Position numbers and translations under genes: made by a program. DNA of 64,000 bases, from assembly GCF_037975245.1 (NCBI RefSeq), contig NC_092562.1, positions 964,501 to 1,028,500 on the forward strand, given 5' to 3'. This DNA is from Apostichopus japonicus. Its lineage: Eukaryota > Echinodermata > Holothuroidea > Aspidochirotida > Stichopodidae. This document shows positions 1 to 12,611 of this stretch, piece by piece. Positions within the stretch are counted from its first letter, which is position 1; each line of letters starts with the position of its first letter. Below the pieces are notes generated by a model, which did no database searches, was not told the DNA's origin, and was given only the letters and a program-made list of their open reading frames with translations.

Positions 1-49
1 GAAGTCAATGTTATAACACTGTTATAACAAGTGAAGTCAATGTTATAAC
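1..49. repeat. Short direct repeats, GAAGTCAATGTTATAAC
   Basis: The 17-mer GAAGTCAATGTTATAAC occurs at 1-17 and again at 33-49. Its 3' part TGTTATAAC occurs a third time at 20-28. The window edge cuts the tract, so the number of copies further left is unknown. It may be the end of a small tandem repeat, and it abuts the possible MITE that starts at 48. Confidence 0.7.
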
Positions 50-172
50 CAGGGTGTGCATGCTACAAATAGCTATTCAGCAGTATTGCTGAATAGCTAT
101 GAGAGCATTTACTGGCAATAGTTCTTAAATATCTCATGTCAACATACAGAGATACAGCGGCACACCCTTGGT
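48..172. mobile_element. Possible small MITE with about 12-14 bp inverted termini and TA flanks
   Basis: The left end reads ACCAGGGTGTGC. The right end read in reverse complement is ACCAAGGGTGTGCC, so the termini match as an inverted repeat with one indel. TA dinucleotides flank both ends (46-47 and 173-174), as expected of Tc1/mariner-type target duplications. No transposase is encoded in the 125 bp. The short imperfect termini make a chance arrangement possible, so this is a hypothesis. Confidence 0.3.
69..100. repeat. Perfect palindrome, 14-bp arms, 4-nt loop
   Basis: ATAGCTATTCAGCA (69-82) is the exact reverse complement of TGCTGAATAGCTAT (87-100), separated by GTAT. It lies inside the possible MITE at 48-172 and could extrude as a hairpin. 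No terminator-like T-run follows. Confidence 0.85.
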
Positions 173-967
173 TAGTATAGCAACTATGAAACATTTATAA
201 AGGTACAGTAATACACACAAACACTGTGAAGTTAAGGAAGAACCATCTGGTAACTCTGTCCACCAACATAAAACTATGAGCAAAATTAACTTTTCTTTCA
301 CATAATGATACCTGAAACCCAACACAAAAGGTAATGAACCTAAAGCAAATGTAGAACAAATTACATCAAAACAATAACATGCATACTACAGCACTTAACA
401 AAATACTGTACTAACAATTGCAATAACAGTTCTTGATGACTCTCAGACAATCTTCCTTCTAAAACTGATTTACAGTATTTACTAAAAACTAGTTGAACAC
501 AGTGTAATATATACAGTATGTTGGATATCGAAATGAAACCTCATGGTCAGAGGGAAGGATAAATGGCAGAACTACAAGAAACAATGTTGTACACAAACAA
601 ATAGTTTGTAGCTAATAGTTCCATATATGTCAATGGTTAGTCAATTCAATCGGATCCCCTCTGTGTGTTTTCTAATGTGAACAAGGCTTTTAGATGAAAG
701 TTTAAATATCAATGTAGACAATAGCATACTGAACATGTGGTTCAATACCATGCCATTTCTTTGATTTCTTGCTAAGTGCTAACCAATAACACAATGCTAG
801 TTGACACTGAAGTATGCAATGTTTGCATACCACTACATTTATGCTAATGAAAAAACCACAATCTACCTAATATCTGTGTTAATGACTTTATGGGTTTGAT
901 TATTAAATTCAGAGGTAATGTAGTGATAAACATGTTAAAATACATTGTTTATCTAAACAAAAATAAT
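173..967. other. AT-rich non-coding left flank
   Basis: I see no convincing exon, RNA gene or repeat. A 63-residue minus-strand open frame at 134-325 overlaps the possible MITE, is leucine-rich and unrelated to any family I recognise. I do not call it a gene. Confidence 0.6.
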
Positions 968-1184
968 GTGACGGACGTACGCGTGACGGACGTACGTGAC
1001 GGACGTACCAAAATATGTACGTCCGTCACAGCATTTTCTGAAAAAATAAAATCCTAGGGATTAATGGCACATTATGTAGTTATTGAGTGTTCAAAATGTG
1101 CATTGAATTGTAGATGTCTTGAAATCTGGGTACTTCCTTCTGTATGAAAGTTAAAAAAATGTGATTTTTCTGTGACGGACGTAC
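968..1184. repeat. Cluster of five GTGACGGACGTAC 13-mers (four direct, one inverted)
   Basis: Exact direct copies lie at 968-980, 983-995, 996-1008 and 1172-1184. An exact inverted copy (GTACGTCCGTCAC) lies at 1017-1029. The third direct copy and the inverted copy can form a hairpin with a perfect 13-bp stem and an 8-nt loop (1009-1016). The motif contains TGACG, the half-site of CRE-like elements, but transposon ends and binding arrays can both look like this. Its function is unknown. Confidence 0.85.
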
Positions 1185-1547
1185 ACATGACAATTTACAT
1201 TTGTAAAAAAAGTTATTCTCAGAAAACTGAAAATCCCTGCAACTTTATCTGTTTGTCAACTGAATCTATATATTATATCACTTCAGCAAATCTAAGAATA
1301 TTTATTCCTCTGGATATACACAGGCAAAAATAGGCATTTTGTTTTTGGGTGATTTTTATGAAGCAAATTTGAGATTTTTTCGGTTGACGAATACACACCT
1401 TATTCTGCCTGAAAACAATGTGTTCTGTGAAAATTAGCTAAATATTATGAAACTTCAGAGTTTTAGCTTTCATCTGATACCCTACACGTAATGATTCAAC
1501 GTGTTTTAAGTCTTGGTGAAAAGGTTTACTAGTTTACGGAACTGCCC
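1185..1547. other. Unique AT-rich spacer before the satellite
   Basis: No coding signal, RNA gene or similarity to the satellite is visible until about 1548, where ACTGGACAAA matches the inside of module X2. Confidence 0.6.
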
Positions 1548-1577
1548 ACTGGACAAATAACTTACAATACTGAAGTC

Positions 1578-1642
1578 TCTGGAGACCTCAGCATTTCAAA
1601 TACTGTACCAAACAATATAAGTACAATACTGAGCTCTCCAGA
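1578..1642. repeat. Imperfect hairpin spanning module X1, present in every monomer
   Basis: TCTGGAGACCTCAG (1578-1591) pairs with CTGAGCTCTCCAGA (1629-1642) at 13 of 14 positions. The inner segments ...GTAC (1614-1617) and GTACAATA (1621 on) allow further pairing around an asymmetric bulge. The arms come from the X2/X1 junction and the end of X1. The right boundary of the whole array lies 8 bp after the last copy of this hairpin. Confidence 0.75.
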
Positions 1643-2037
1643 AACAAGAAAACCTATGCGCACAAGTATTTTTTGAATGTACTCGCCTGTTCTCCAAAAG
1701 AACAAACCCGATTTTTTTTTTATATCACTCTGCTGTCCATACTCGTGATTCAAAAGTCCAGTTCCTTCTGCCCTCAAGTAGCAATGCCAGTTCCCAGTGG
1801 TAGCGTTGCTAGCCTGGGAATCGTTACCAAGGTAACTAGACACCCAAGCCAGGTTACGAGTAGAAACAAGAATACCTATGCGCACAAGTTTTACATGAAT
1901 GTACTCCTCTGTTCTCCAAAAGAACGAATCCGTTTTGTTCAAATGTCTCACTCTGGTGTCCAAACTACTGATATATACGGAGACCTGAGCCTTTCAATTA
2001 CTGTAGTGGACAAAAAAATTACAATACTGAAGTCTCT
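1581..2037. repeat. Representative satellite monomer, modules X1-Y1-Z-Y2-X2 (457 bp)
   Basis: X1 is 1581-1640, Y1 1641-1750, Z 1751-1862, Y2 about 1863-1978 and X2 1979-2037. X1 and X2 are homologous: both begin GGAGACCT(C/G)AGC and continue into TACAATACTGA. Y1 and Y2 are homologous: both begin GAAACAAGAA and share ACCTATGCGCACAAGT, GTTCTCCAAAAGAAC and TCACTCTG(C/G)TGTCCA. X2 of one monomer directly abuts X1 of the next, giving an X-X tandem at every junction. Z has no partner. The monomer therefore arose by at least two internal duplications before the 460-bp unit was amplified. Confidence 0.9.
1779..1853. repeat. Two candidate stem-loops in the unique Z module
   Basis: The first pairs TAGCAA (1779-1784) with TTGCTA (1806-1811), with partial inner pairing of TGCCA and TGGTA. 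The second has GTTACC (1823-1828), a 2-nt loop and GGTAAC (1831-1836), supported by outer arms CCTGG (1813-1817) and CCAGG (1849-1853). The GTTACC-AA-GGTAAC core is almost invariant through the array; one monomer near 46920 has CAGGTAAC instead. Confidence 0.7.
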
Positions 2038-5000
2038 GGAGACCTCAGCATTTCAAATACTGTACCAAACAATATAAGTACAATACTGAGCTCTCCAGAA
2101 ACAAGAAAACCTATGCGCAAAAGTATTTTTGAATGTACTCGCCTGTTCTCCAAAAGAACAAATCCGATTTTTTTTTTATATCACTCTGCTGTCCATACTC
2201 GTGATTCAAAAATCCAGTTCCTTCTGCACTCCAGTAGTAATGCCAGATCCCAGTGGTAGCGTTGCTAGCCTGGGAATCGTTACCAAGGTAACTAGACACC
2301 CAAGCCAGGTTACGAGTAGAAACAAGAATACCTATGCGCACAAGTTTTATATGAATGTACTCCTCTGTTCTCCAAAGGAACGAATCCGTTTTGTTTAATT
2401 GTCTCACTCTGGTGTCCAAACTACTGATATATACGGAGACCTGAGCCTTTCAATTACTGTACTGGACAAAAAAATTACAATACTGAAGTCTCTGGAGACC
2501 TCAGCATTTCAAATACTGTACCAAACAATATAAGTACAATACTGAGCTCTCCAGAAACAAGAAAACCGATGCGCAAAAGTATTTTTTGAATGTACTCGCC
2601 TGTTCTCCAAAAGAACAAATCCGATTTTTTTTATATCACTCTGCTGTCCATACTCGTGATTCAAAAGTCCAGTTCCTTCTGCCCTCCAGTAGCAATGCCA
2701 GTTCCCAGTGGTAGCGTTGCTAGCCTGGGAATCGTTACCAAGGTAACTAGAGACCCAAGCCAGGTCACGAGTAGAAACAAGAAAACCTATGCGCACAAGT
2801 TTTATATGAATGTACTCCTCTGTTCTCCAAAAGAACGAATCCGTTTTGTTCAAATGTCTCACTCTGGTGTCCAAACTACTGATATATACGGAAACCTGAG
2901 CCTTTCAATTACTGTACTGGACAAAAAACTTACAATACTGAAGTCTCTGGAGACCTCAGCATTTCAAATACTGTACCAAACAATATAAGTACAATACTGA
3001 GCTCTCCAGAAACAAGAAAACCTATGCGCAAAAGTATTTTTGAATGTACTCGCCTATTCTCCAAAAGAACAAATCCGATTTTTTTTTTTATATCACTCTG
3101 CTGTCCATACTCGTGATTCAAAAATCCAGTTCCTTCTGCACTCCAGTAGTAATGCCAGATCCCAGTGGTAGCGTTGCTAGCCTGGGAATCGTTACCAAGG
3201 TAACTAGACACCCAAGCCAGGTTACGAGTAGAAACAAGAATACCTATGCGCACAAGTTTTATATGAATGTACTCCTCTGTTCTCCAAAGGAACGAATCCG
3301 TTTTGTTTAATTGTCTCACTCTGGTGTCCAAACTACTGATATATAAGGAGACCTGAGCCTTTCAATTACTGTACTGGACAAAAAATTTACAATACTGAAG
3401 TCTCTGGAGACCTCAGCATTTCAAATACTGTACCAAACAATATAAGTACAATACTGAGCTCTCCAGAAACAAGAAAACCTATGCGCACAAGTATTTTTTG
3501 AATGTACTCGCCTGTTCTCCAAAAGAACAAATCCGATTTTTTTTTATATCACTCTGCTGTCCATACTCGTGATTCAAAAGTCCAGTTCCTTCTGCCCTCC
3601 AGTAGCAATGCCAGTTCCCAGTGGTAGCGTTGCTAGCCTGGGAATCGTTACCAAGGTAACTAGAGACCCAAGCCAGGTTACGAGTAGAAACAAGAATACC
3701 TATGCGCACAAGTTTTATATGAATGTACTCCTCTGTTCTCCAAAAGAACGAATCCGTTTTGTTCAAATGTCTCTCTGGTGTCCAAACTACTGATATATAC
3801 GGAGACCTGAGCCTTTCAATTACTGTACTGGACAAAAAAAAATTACAATACTGAAGTCTCTGGAGACCTCAGCATTTCAAATACTGTACCAAACAATATA
3901 AGTACAATACTGAGCTCTCCAGAAACAAGAAAACCTATGCGCACAAGTATTTTTTGAATGTACTCGCCTGTTCTCCAAAAGAACAAATCCGATTTTTTTT
4001 TATATCACTCTGCTGTCCATACTCGTGATTCAAAAGTCCAGTTCCTTCTGCACTCCAGTAGCAATGCCAGATCCCAGTGGTAGCGTTGCTAGCCTGGGAA
4101 TCGTTACCAAGGTAACTAGACACCCAAGCCAGGTTACGAGTAGAAACAAGAATACCTATGCGCACAAGTTTTATATGAATGTACTCCTCTGTTCTCCAAA
4201 AGAACGAATCCGTTTTGTTCAAATGTCTCACTCTGGTGTCCAAACTACTGATATATACGGAGACCTGAGCCTTTCAATTACTGTACTGGACAAAAAAAAA
4301 TTACAATACTGAAGTCTCTGGAGACCTCAGCATTTCAAATACTGTACCAAACAATATAAGTACAATACTGAGCTCTCCAGAAACAAGAAAACCTATGCGC
4401 ACAAGTATTTTTTGAATGTACTCGCCTGTTCTCCAAAAGAACAAATCCGATTTTTTTTTTTATATCACTCTGCTGTCCATACTCGTGATTCAAAAGTCCA
4501 GTTCCTTCTGCACTCCAGTAGCAATGCCAGATCCCAGTGGTAGCGTTGCTAGCCTGGGAATCGTTACCAAGGTAACTAGACACCCAAGCCAGGTTACGAG
4601 TAGAAACAAGAATACCTATGCGCACAAGTTTTATATGAATGTACTCCTCTGTTCTCCAAAGGAACGAATCCGTTTTGTTTAATTGTCTCACTCTGGTGTC
4701 CAAACTACTGATATATAAGGAGACCTGAGCCTTTCAATTACTGTACTGGACAAAAAACTTACAATACTGAAGTCTCTGGAAACCTCAGCATTTCAAATAT
4801 ATACTGTACCAAACAACATAAGTACAATACTGAGCTCTCCAGAAACAAGAAAACCTATGCGCACAAGTATTTTTTGAATGTACTCGCCTGTTCTCCAAAA
4901 GAACAAATCCGATTTTTTTTATTTTATATCACTCTGCTGTCCATACTCGTGATTCAAAAGTCCAGTTCCTTCTGCACTCCAGTAGCAATGCCAGATCCCA

Positions 5001-6161
5001 GTGGTAGCGTTGCTAGCCTGGGAATCGTTACCAAGGTAACTAGAGACCCAAGCCAGGTTACGAGTAGAAACAAGAATACCTATGCGCACAAGTTTTATAT
5101 GAATGTACTCCTCTGTTCTCCAAAAGAACGAATCCGTTTTGTTCAAATGTCTCTCTGGTGTCCAAACTACTGATATATACGGAGACCTGAGCCTTTCAAT
5201 TACTGTACTGGACAAAAAAAAATTACAATACTGAAGTCTCTGGAGACCTCAGCATTTCAAATACTGTACCAAACAATATAAGTACAATACTGAGCTCTCC
5301 AGAAACAAGAAAACCTATGCGCAAAAGTATTTTTTGAATGTACTCGCCTGTTCTCCAAAAGAACAAATCCGATTTTTTTTTTTTATATCACTCTGCTGTC
5401 CATACTCGTGATTCAAAAGTCCAGTTCCTTCTGCCCTCCAGTAGCAATGCCAGTTCCCAGTGGTAGCGTTGCTAGCCTGGGAATCGTTACCAAGGTAACT
5501 AGACACCCAAGCCAGGTTACGAGTAGAAACAAGAATACCTATGCGCACAAGTTTTATATGAATGTACTCCTCTGTTCTCCAAAAGAACGAATCCGTTTTG
5601 TTCAAATGTCTCTCTGGTGTCCAAACTACTGATATATACGGAGACCTGAGCCTTTCAATTACTGTACTGGACAAAAAAAAATTACAATACTGAAGTCTCT
5701 GGAGACCTCAGCATTTCAAATACTGTACCAAACAATATAAGTACAATACTGAGCTCTCCAGAAACAAGAAAACCTATGCGCAAAAGTATTTTTTGAATGT
5801 ACTCGCCTGTTCTCCAAAAGAACAAATCCGATTTTTTTTTTTTAAATCACTCTGCTGTCCATACTCGTGATTCAAAAGTCCAGTTCCTTCTGCACTCCAG
5901 TAGCAATGCCAGATCCCATTGGTAGCGTTGCTAGCCTGGGAATCGTTACCAAGGTAACTAGACACCCAAGCCAGGTTACGAGTAGAAACAAGAATACCTA
6001 TGCGCACAAGTTTTATATGAATGTACTCCTCTGTTCTCCAAAAGAACGAATCCGTTTTGTTCAAATGTCTCACTCTGGTGTCCAAACTACTGATATATAC
6101 GGAGACCTGAGCCTTTCAATTACTGTACTGGACAAAAAAAAATTACAATACTGAAGTCTCT

Positions 6162-9100
6162 GGAGACCTCAGCATTTCAAATACTGTACCAAACAATATA
6201 AGTACAATACTGAGCTCTCCAGAAACAAGAAAACCTATGCGCACAAGTATTTTTTGAATGTACTCGCCTGTTCTCCAAAAGAACAAATCCGATTTTTTTT
6301 TTTTTTATATCACTCTGCTGTCCATACTCGTGATTCAAAAGTCCAGTTCCTTCTGCCCTCCAGTAGCAATGCCAGTTCCCAGTGGTAGCGTTGCTAGCCT
6401 GGGAATCGTTACCAAGGTAACTAGAGACCCAAGCCAGGTTACGAGTAGAAACAAGAAAACCTATGCGCACAAGTTTTATATGAATGTACTCCTCTGTTCT
6501 CCAAAAGAACGAATCTGTTTTGTTCAATTGTCTCACTCTGGTGTCCAAACTACTGATATATACGGAGACCTGAGCCTTTCAATTACTGTACTGGACAAAA
6601 AACTTACAATACTGAAGTCTCTGGAAACCTCAGCATTTCAAATATATACTGTACCAAACAACATAAGTACAATACTGAGCTCTCCAGAAACAAGAAAACC
6701 TATGCGCACAAGTATTTTTTGAATGTACTCGCCTGTTCTCCAAAAGAACAAATCCGATTTTTTTTATTTTATATCACTCTGCTGTCCATACTCGTGATTC
6801 AAAAGTCCAGTTCCTTCTGCACTCCAGTAGCAATGCCAGATCCCAGTGGTAGCGTTGCTAGCCTGGGAATCGTTACCAAGGTAACTAGAGACCCAAGCCA
6901 GGTTACGAGTAGAAACAAGAATACCTATGCGCACAAGTTTTATATGAATGTACTCCTCTGTTCTCCAAAAGAACGAATCCGTTTTGTTCAAATGTCTCTC
7001 TGGTGTCCAAACTACTGATATATACGGAGACCTGAGCCTTTCAATTACTGTACTGGACAAAAAAAAATTACAATACTGAAGTCTCTGGAGACCTCAGCAT
7101 TTCAAATACTGTACCAAACAATATAAGTACAATACTGAGCTCTCCAGAAACAAGAAAACCTATGCGCAAAAGTATTTTTTGAATGTACTCGCCTGTTCTC
7201 CAAAAGAACAAATCCGATTTTTTTTTTTTATATCACTCTGCTGTCCATACTCGTGATTCAAAAGTCCAGTTCCTTCTGCCCTCCAGTAGCAATGCCAGTT
7301 CCCAGTGGTAGCGTTGCTAGCCTGGGAATCGTTACCAAGGTAACTAGAGACCCAAGCCAGGTTACGAGTAGAAACAAGAATACCTATGCGCACAAGTTTT
7401 ATATGAATGTACTCCTCTGTTCTCCAAAGGAACGAATCCGTTTTGTTTAATTGTCTCACTCTGGTGTCCAAACTACTGATATATAAGGAGACCTGAGCCT
7501 TTCAATTACTGTACTGGACAAAAAATTTACAATACTGAAGTCTCTGGAGACCTCAGCATTTCAAATACTGTACCAAACAATATAAGTACAATACTGAGCT
7601 CTCCAGAAACAAGAAAACCTATGCGCACAAGTATTTTTTGAATGTACTCGCCTGTTCTCCAAAAGAACAAATCCGATTTTTTTTATTTTATATCACTCTG
7701 CTGTCCATACTCGTGATTCAAAAGTCCAGTTCCTTCTGCCCTCCAGTAGCAATGCCAGTTCCCAGTGGTAGCGTTGCTAGCCTGGGAATCGTTACCAAGG
7801 TAACTAGAGACCCAAGCCAGGTTACGAGTAGAAACAAGAATACCTATGCGCACAAGTTTTATATGAATGTACTCCTCTGTTCTCCAAAAGAACGAATCCG
7901 TTTTGTTCAAATGTCTCTCTGGTGTCCAAACTACTGATATATACGGAGACCTGAGCCTTTCAATTACTGTACTGGACAAAAAAAAATTACAATACTGAAG
8001 TCTCTGGAAACCTCAGCATTTCAAATACTGTACAGAACAACATAAGTACAATACTGAGCTCTCCAGAAACAAGAAAACCTATGCGCACAAGTATTTTTTG
8101 AATGGACTCGCCTGTTCTCCAAAAGAACAAATCCGATTTTTTTTATTTTATATCACTCTGCTGTCCATACTCGTGATTCAAAAGTCCAGTTCCTTCTGCA
8201 CTCCAGTAGCAATGCCAGATCCCAGTGGTAGCGTTGCTAGCCTGGGAATCGTTACCAAGGTAACTAGACACCCAAGCCAGGTTACGAGTAGAAACAAGAA
8301 TACCTATGCGCACAAGTTTTATATGAATGTACTCCTCTGTTCTCCAAAAGAACGAATCCGTTTTGTTCAAATGTCTCACTCTGGTGTCCAAACTACTGAT
8401 ATATACGGAGACCTGAGCCTTTCAATTACTGTACTGGACAAAAAAAAATTACAATACTGAAGTCTCTGGAGACCTCAGCATTTCAAATACTGTACCAAAC
8501 AATATAAGTACAATACTGAGCTCTCCAGAAACAAGAAAACCTATGCGCACAAGTATTTTTTGAATGTACTCGCCTGTTCTCCAAAAGAACAAATCCGATT
8601 TTTTTTTTTTATATCACTCTGCTGTCCATACTCGTGATTCAAAAGTCCAGTTCCTTCTGCACTCCAGTAGCAATGCCAGATCCCAGTGGTAGCGTTGCTA
8701 GCCTGGGAATCGTTACCAAGGTAACTAGACACCCAAGCCAGGTTACGAGTAGAAACAAGAATACCTATGCGCACAAGTTTTTATATGAATGTACTCCTCT
8801 GTTCTCCAAAGGAACGAATCCGTTTTGTTTAATTGTCTCACTCTGGTGTCCAAACTACTGATATATACGGAGACCTGAGCCTTTCAATTACTGTACTGGA
8901 CAAAAAATTTACAATACTGAAGACTCTGGAGACCTCAGCATTTCAAATACTGTACCAAACAATATAAGTACAATACTGAGCTCTCCAGAAACAAGAAAAC
9001 CTATGCGCAAAAGTATTTTTTGAATGTACTCGCCTGTTCTCCAAAAGAACAAATCCGATTTTTTTATTTTTTATATCACTCTGCTGTCCATACTCGTGAT

Positions 9101-9388
9101 TCAAAAGTCCAGTTCCTTCTGCCCTCCAGTAGCAATGCCAGTTCCCAGTGGTAGCGTTGCTAGCCTGGGAATCGTTACCAAGGTAACTAGAGACCCAAGC
9201 CAGGTTACGAGTAGAAACAAGAAAACCTATGCGCACAAGTTTTATATGAATGTACTCCTCTGTTCTCCAAAGGAACGAATCCGTTTTGTTTAATTGTCTC
9301 ACTCTGGTGTCCAAACTACTGATATATACGGAGACCTGAGCCTTTCAATTACTGTACTGGACAAAAAATTTACAATACTGAAGACTCT
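6162..9388. repeat. Satellite heptamer 1 (units 11-17, 3227 bp)
   Basis: It starts with an A-type monomer, marked by GAATCTGTTTTGTTCAATTG and an AACTTACAATAC junction. B follows (AAATATATACTG in X1, T8-A-T4-A tract, CTCTCTGG), then C (ATATAAGG), D (CTCTCTGG), E (TCTCACTC with long A-run), F (one extra T in the AGTTTTTATATG segment near 8778) and G (T7-A-T6-A tract, AAGACTCTGG). Confidence 0.85.
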
Positions 9389-12300
9389 GGAGACCTCAGC
9401 ATTTCAAATACTGTACCAAACAATATAAGTACAATACTGAGCTCTCCAGAAACAAGAAAACCTATGCGCAAAAGTATTTTTTGAATGTACTCGCCTGTTC
9501 TCCAAAAGAACAAATCCGATTTTTTTTTTTTTTATATCACTCTGCTGTCCATACTCGTGATTCAAAAGTCCAGTTCCTTCTGCCCTCCAGTAGCAATGCC
9601 AGTTCCCAGTGGTAGCGTTGCTAGCCTGGGAATCGTTACCAAGGTAACTAGAGACCCAAGCCAGGTTACGAGTAGAAACAAGAAAACCTATGCGCACAAG
9701 TTTTATATGAATGTACTCCTCTGTTCTCCAAAAGAACGAATCTGTTTTGTTCAATTGTCTCACTCTGGTGTCCAAACTACTGATATATACGGAGACCTGA
9801 GCCTTTCAATTACTGTACTGGACAAAAAACTTACAATACTGAAGTCTCTGGAAACCTCAGCATTTCAAATATATACTGTACCAAACAACATAAGTACAAT
9901 ACTGAGCTCTCCAGAAACAAGAAAACCTATGCGCACAAGTATTTTTTGAATGTACTCGCCTGTTCTCCAAAAGAACAAATCCGATTTTTTTTATTTTATA
10001 TCACTCTGCTGTCCATACTCGTGATTCAAAAGTCCAGTTCCTTCTGCACTCCAGTAGCAATGCCAGATCCCAGTGGTAGCGTTGCTAGCCTGGGAATCGT
10101 TACCAAGGTAACTAGAGACCCAAGCCAGGTTACGAGTAGAAACAAGAATACCTATGCGCACAAGTTTTATATGAATGTACTCCTCTGTTCTCCAAAAGAA
10201 CGAATCCGTTTTGTTCAAATGTCTCTCTGGTGTCCAAACTACTGATATATACGGAGACCTGAGCCTTTCAATTACTGTACTGGACAAAAAAAAATTACAA
10301 TACTGAAGTCTCTGGAGACCTCAGCATTTCAAATACTGTACCAAACAACATAAGTACAATACTGAGCTCTCCAGAAACAAGAAAACCTATGCGCAAAAGT
10401 ATTTTTTGAATGTACTCGCCTGTTCTCCAAAAGAACAAATCCGATTTTTTTTTTTTATATCACTCTGCTGTCCATACTCGTGATTCAAAAGTCCAGTTCC
10501 TTCTGCCCTCCAGTAGCAATGCCAGTTCCCAGTGGTAGCGTTGCTAGCCTGGGAATCGTTACCAAGGTAACTAGAGACCCAAGCCAGGTTACGAGTAGAA
10601 ACAAGAATACCTATGCGCACAAGTTTTATATGAATGTACTCCTCTGTTCTCCAAAGGAACGAATCCGTTTTGTTTAATTGTCTCACTCTGGTGTCCAAAC
10701 TACTGATATATAAGGAGACCTGAGCCTTTCAATTACTGTACTGGACAAAAAATTTACAATACTGAAGTCTCTGGAGACCTCAGCATTTCAAATACTGTAC
10801 CAAACAATATAAGTACAATACTGAGCTCTCCAGAAACAAGAAAACCTATGCGCACAAGTATTTTTTGAATGTACTCACCTGTTCTCCAAAAGAACAAATC
10901 CGATTTTTTTTATTTTATATCACTCTGCTGTCCATACTCGTGATTCAAAAGTCCAGTTCCTTCTGCCCTCCAGTAGCAATGCCAGTTCCCAGTGGTAGCG
11001 TTGCTAGCCTGGGAATCGTTACCAAGGTAACTAGAGACCCAAGCCAGGTTACGAGTAGAAACAAGAATACCTATGCGCACAAGTTTTATATGAATGTACT
11101 CCTCTGTTCTCCAAAAGAACGAATCCGTTTTGTTCAAATGTCTCTCTGGTGTCCAAACTACTGATATATACGGAGACCTGAGCCTTTCAATTACTGTACT
11201 GGACAAAAAAAAATTACAATACTGAAGTCTCTGGAGACCTCAGCATTTCAAATACTGTACCAAACAATATAAGTACAATACTGAGCTCTCCAGAAACAAG
11301 AAAACCTATGCGCACAAGTATTTTTTGAATGTACTCGCCTGTTCTCCAAAAGAACAAATCCGATTTTTTTTATTTTATATCACTCTGCTGTCCATACTCG
11401 TGATTCAAAAGTCCAGTTCCTTCTGCCCTCCAGTAGCAATGCCAGTTCCCAGTGGTAGCGTTGCTAGCCTGGGAATCGTTACCAAGGTAACTAGACACCC
11501 AAGCCAGGTTACGAGTAGAAACAAGAATACCTATGCGCACAAGTTTTATATGAATGTACTCCTCTGTTCTCCAAAAGAACGAATCCGTTTTGTTCAAATG
11601 TCTCACTCTGGTGTCCAAACTACTGATATATACGGAGACCTGAGCCTTTCAATTACTGTACTGGACAAAAAAAAATTACAATACTGAAGTCTCTGGAGAC
11701 CTCAGCATTTCAAATACTGTACCAAACAATATAAGTACAATACTGAGCTCTCCAGAAACAAGAAAACCTATGCGCAAAAGTATTTTTTGAATGTACTCGC
11801 CTGTTCTCCAAAAGAACAAATCCGATTTTTTTTTTTTTTATATCACTCTGCTGTCCATACTCGTGATTCAAAAGTCCAGTTCCTTCTGCCCTCCAGTAGC
11901 AATGCCAGTTCCCAGTGGTAGCGTTGCTAGCCTGGGAATCGTTACCAAGGTAACTAGAGACCCAAGCCAGGTTACGAGTAGAAACAAGAATACCTATGCG
12001 CACAAGTTTTATATGAATGTACTCCTCTGTTCTCCAAAAGAACGAATCCGTTTTGTTCAAATGTCTCTCTGGTGTCCAAACTACTGATATATACGGAGAC
12101 CTGAGCCTTTCAATTACTGTACTGGACAAAAAAAAATTACAATACTGAAGTCTCTGGAAACCTCAGCATTTCAACTACTGTACCGAACAACATAAGTACA
12201 ATACTGAGCTCTCCAGAAACAAGAAAACCTATGCGCACAAGTATTTTTTGAATGGACTCGCCTGTTCTCCAAAAGAACAAATCCGATTTTTTTTTATATC

Positions 12301-12611
12301 ACTCTGCTGTCCATACTCGTGATTCAAAAGTCCAGTTCCTTCTGCACTCCAGTAGCAATGCCAGATCCCAGTGGTAGCGTTGCTAGCCTGGGAATCGTTA
12401 CCAAGGTAACTAGACACCCAAGCCAGGTTACGAGTAGAAACAAGAAAACCTATGCGCACAAGTTTTATATGAATGTACTCCTCTGTTCTCCAAAGGAACG
12501 AATCCGTTTTGTTTAATTGTCTCACTCTGGTGTCCAAACTACTGATATATACGGAGACCTGAGCCTTTCAATTACTGTACTGGACAAAAAATTTACAATA
12601 CTGAAGACTCT
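9389..12611. repeat. Satellite heptamer 2 (units 18-24, 3223 bp)
   Basis: Members A-E repeat the order of heptamer 1, but the last two monomers are a different pair. Unit 23 is followed by CAACTACTGTACCGAACAACAT in its junction. Unit 24 has AATGGACTCGCC and a short T-run. The same pair returns in the module starting at 15839. Confidence 0.85.

Larger units (their letters stand above)
1548..6161. repeat. Left-edge satellite monomers (units 1-10), irregular order
   Basis: Ten monomers without the clear heptamer order seen further in. Units 2 and 4 (about 2111-2490 and 2930-3390) share CAAAAATCC and GTAGTAATG, variants that otherwise reappear together near the right end at about 45000 and 45460. 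Unit 1 has private changes such as CCCTCAAGTAGC and TTTTACATG. The AAATATATACTG insertion typical of heptamer position B already occurs at about 4794. Confidence 0.85.

Noticed and set aside
1810-1835. RNA polymerase III B box in module Z (minus strand, GTAACGATTCC)
   Set aside because: About 8 of 11 positions match, but no A box at proper distance and no tRNA-like fold were found.
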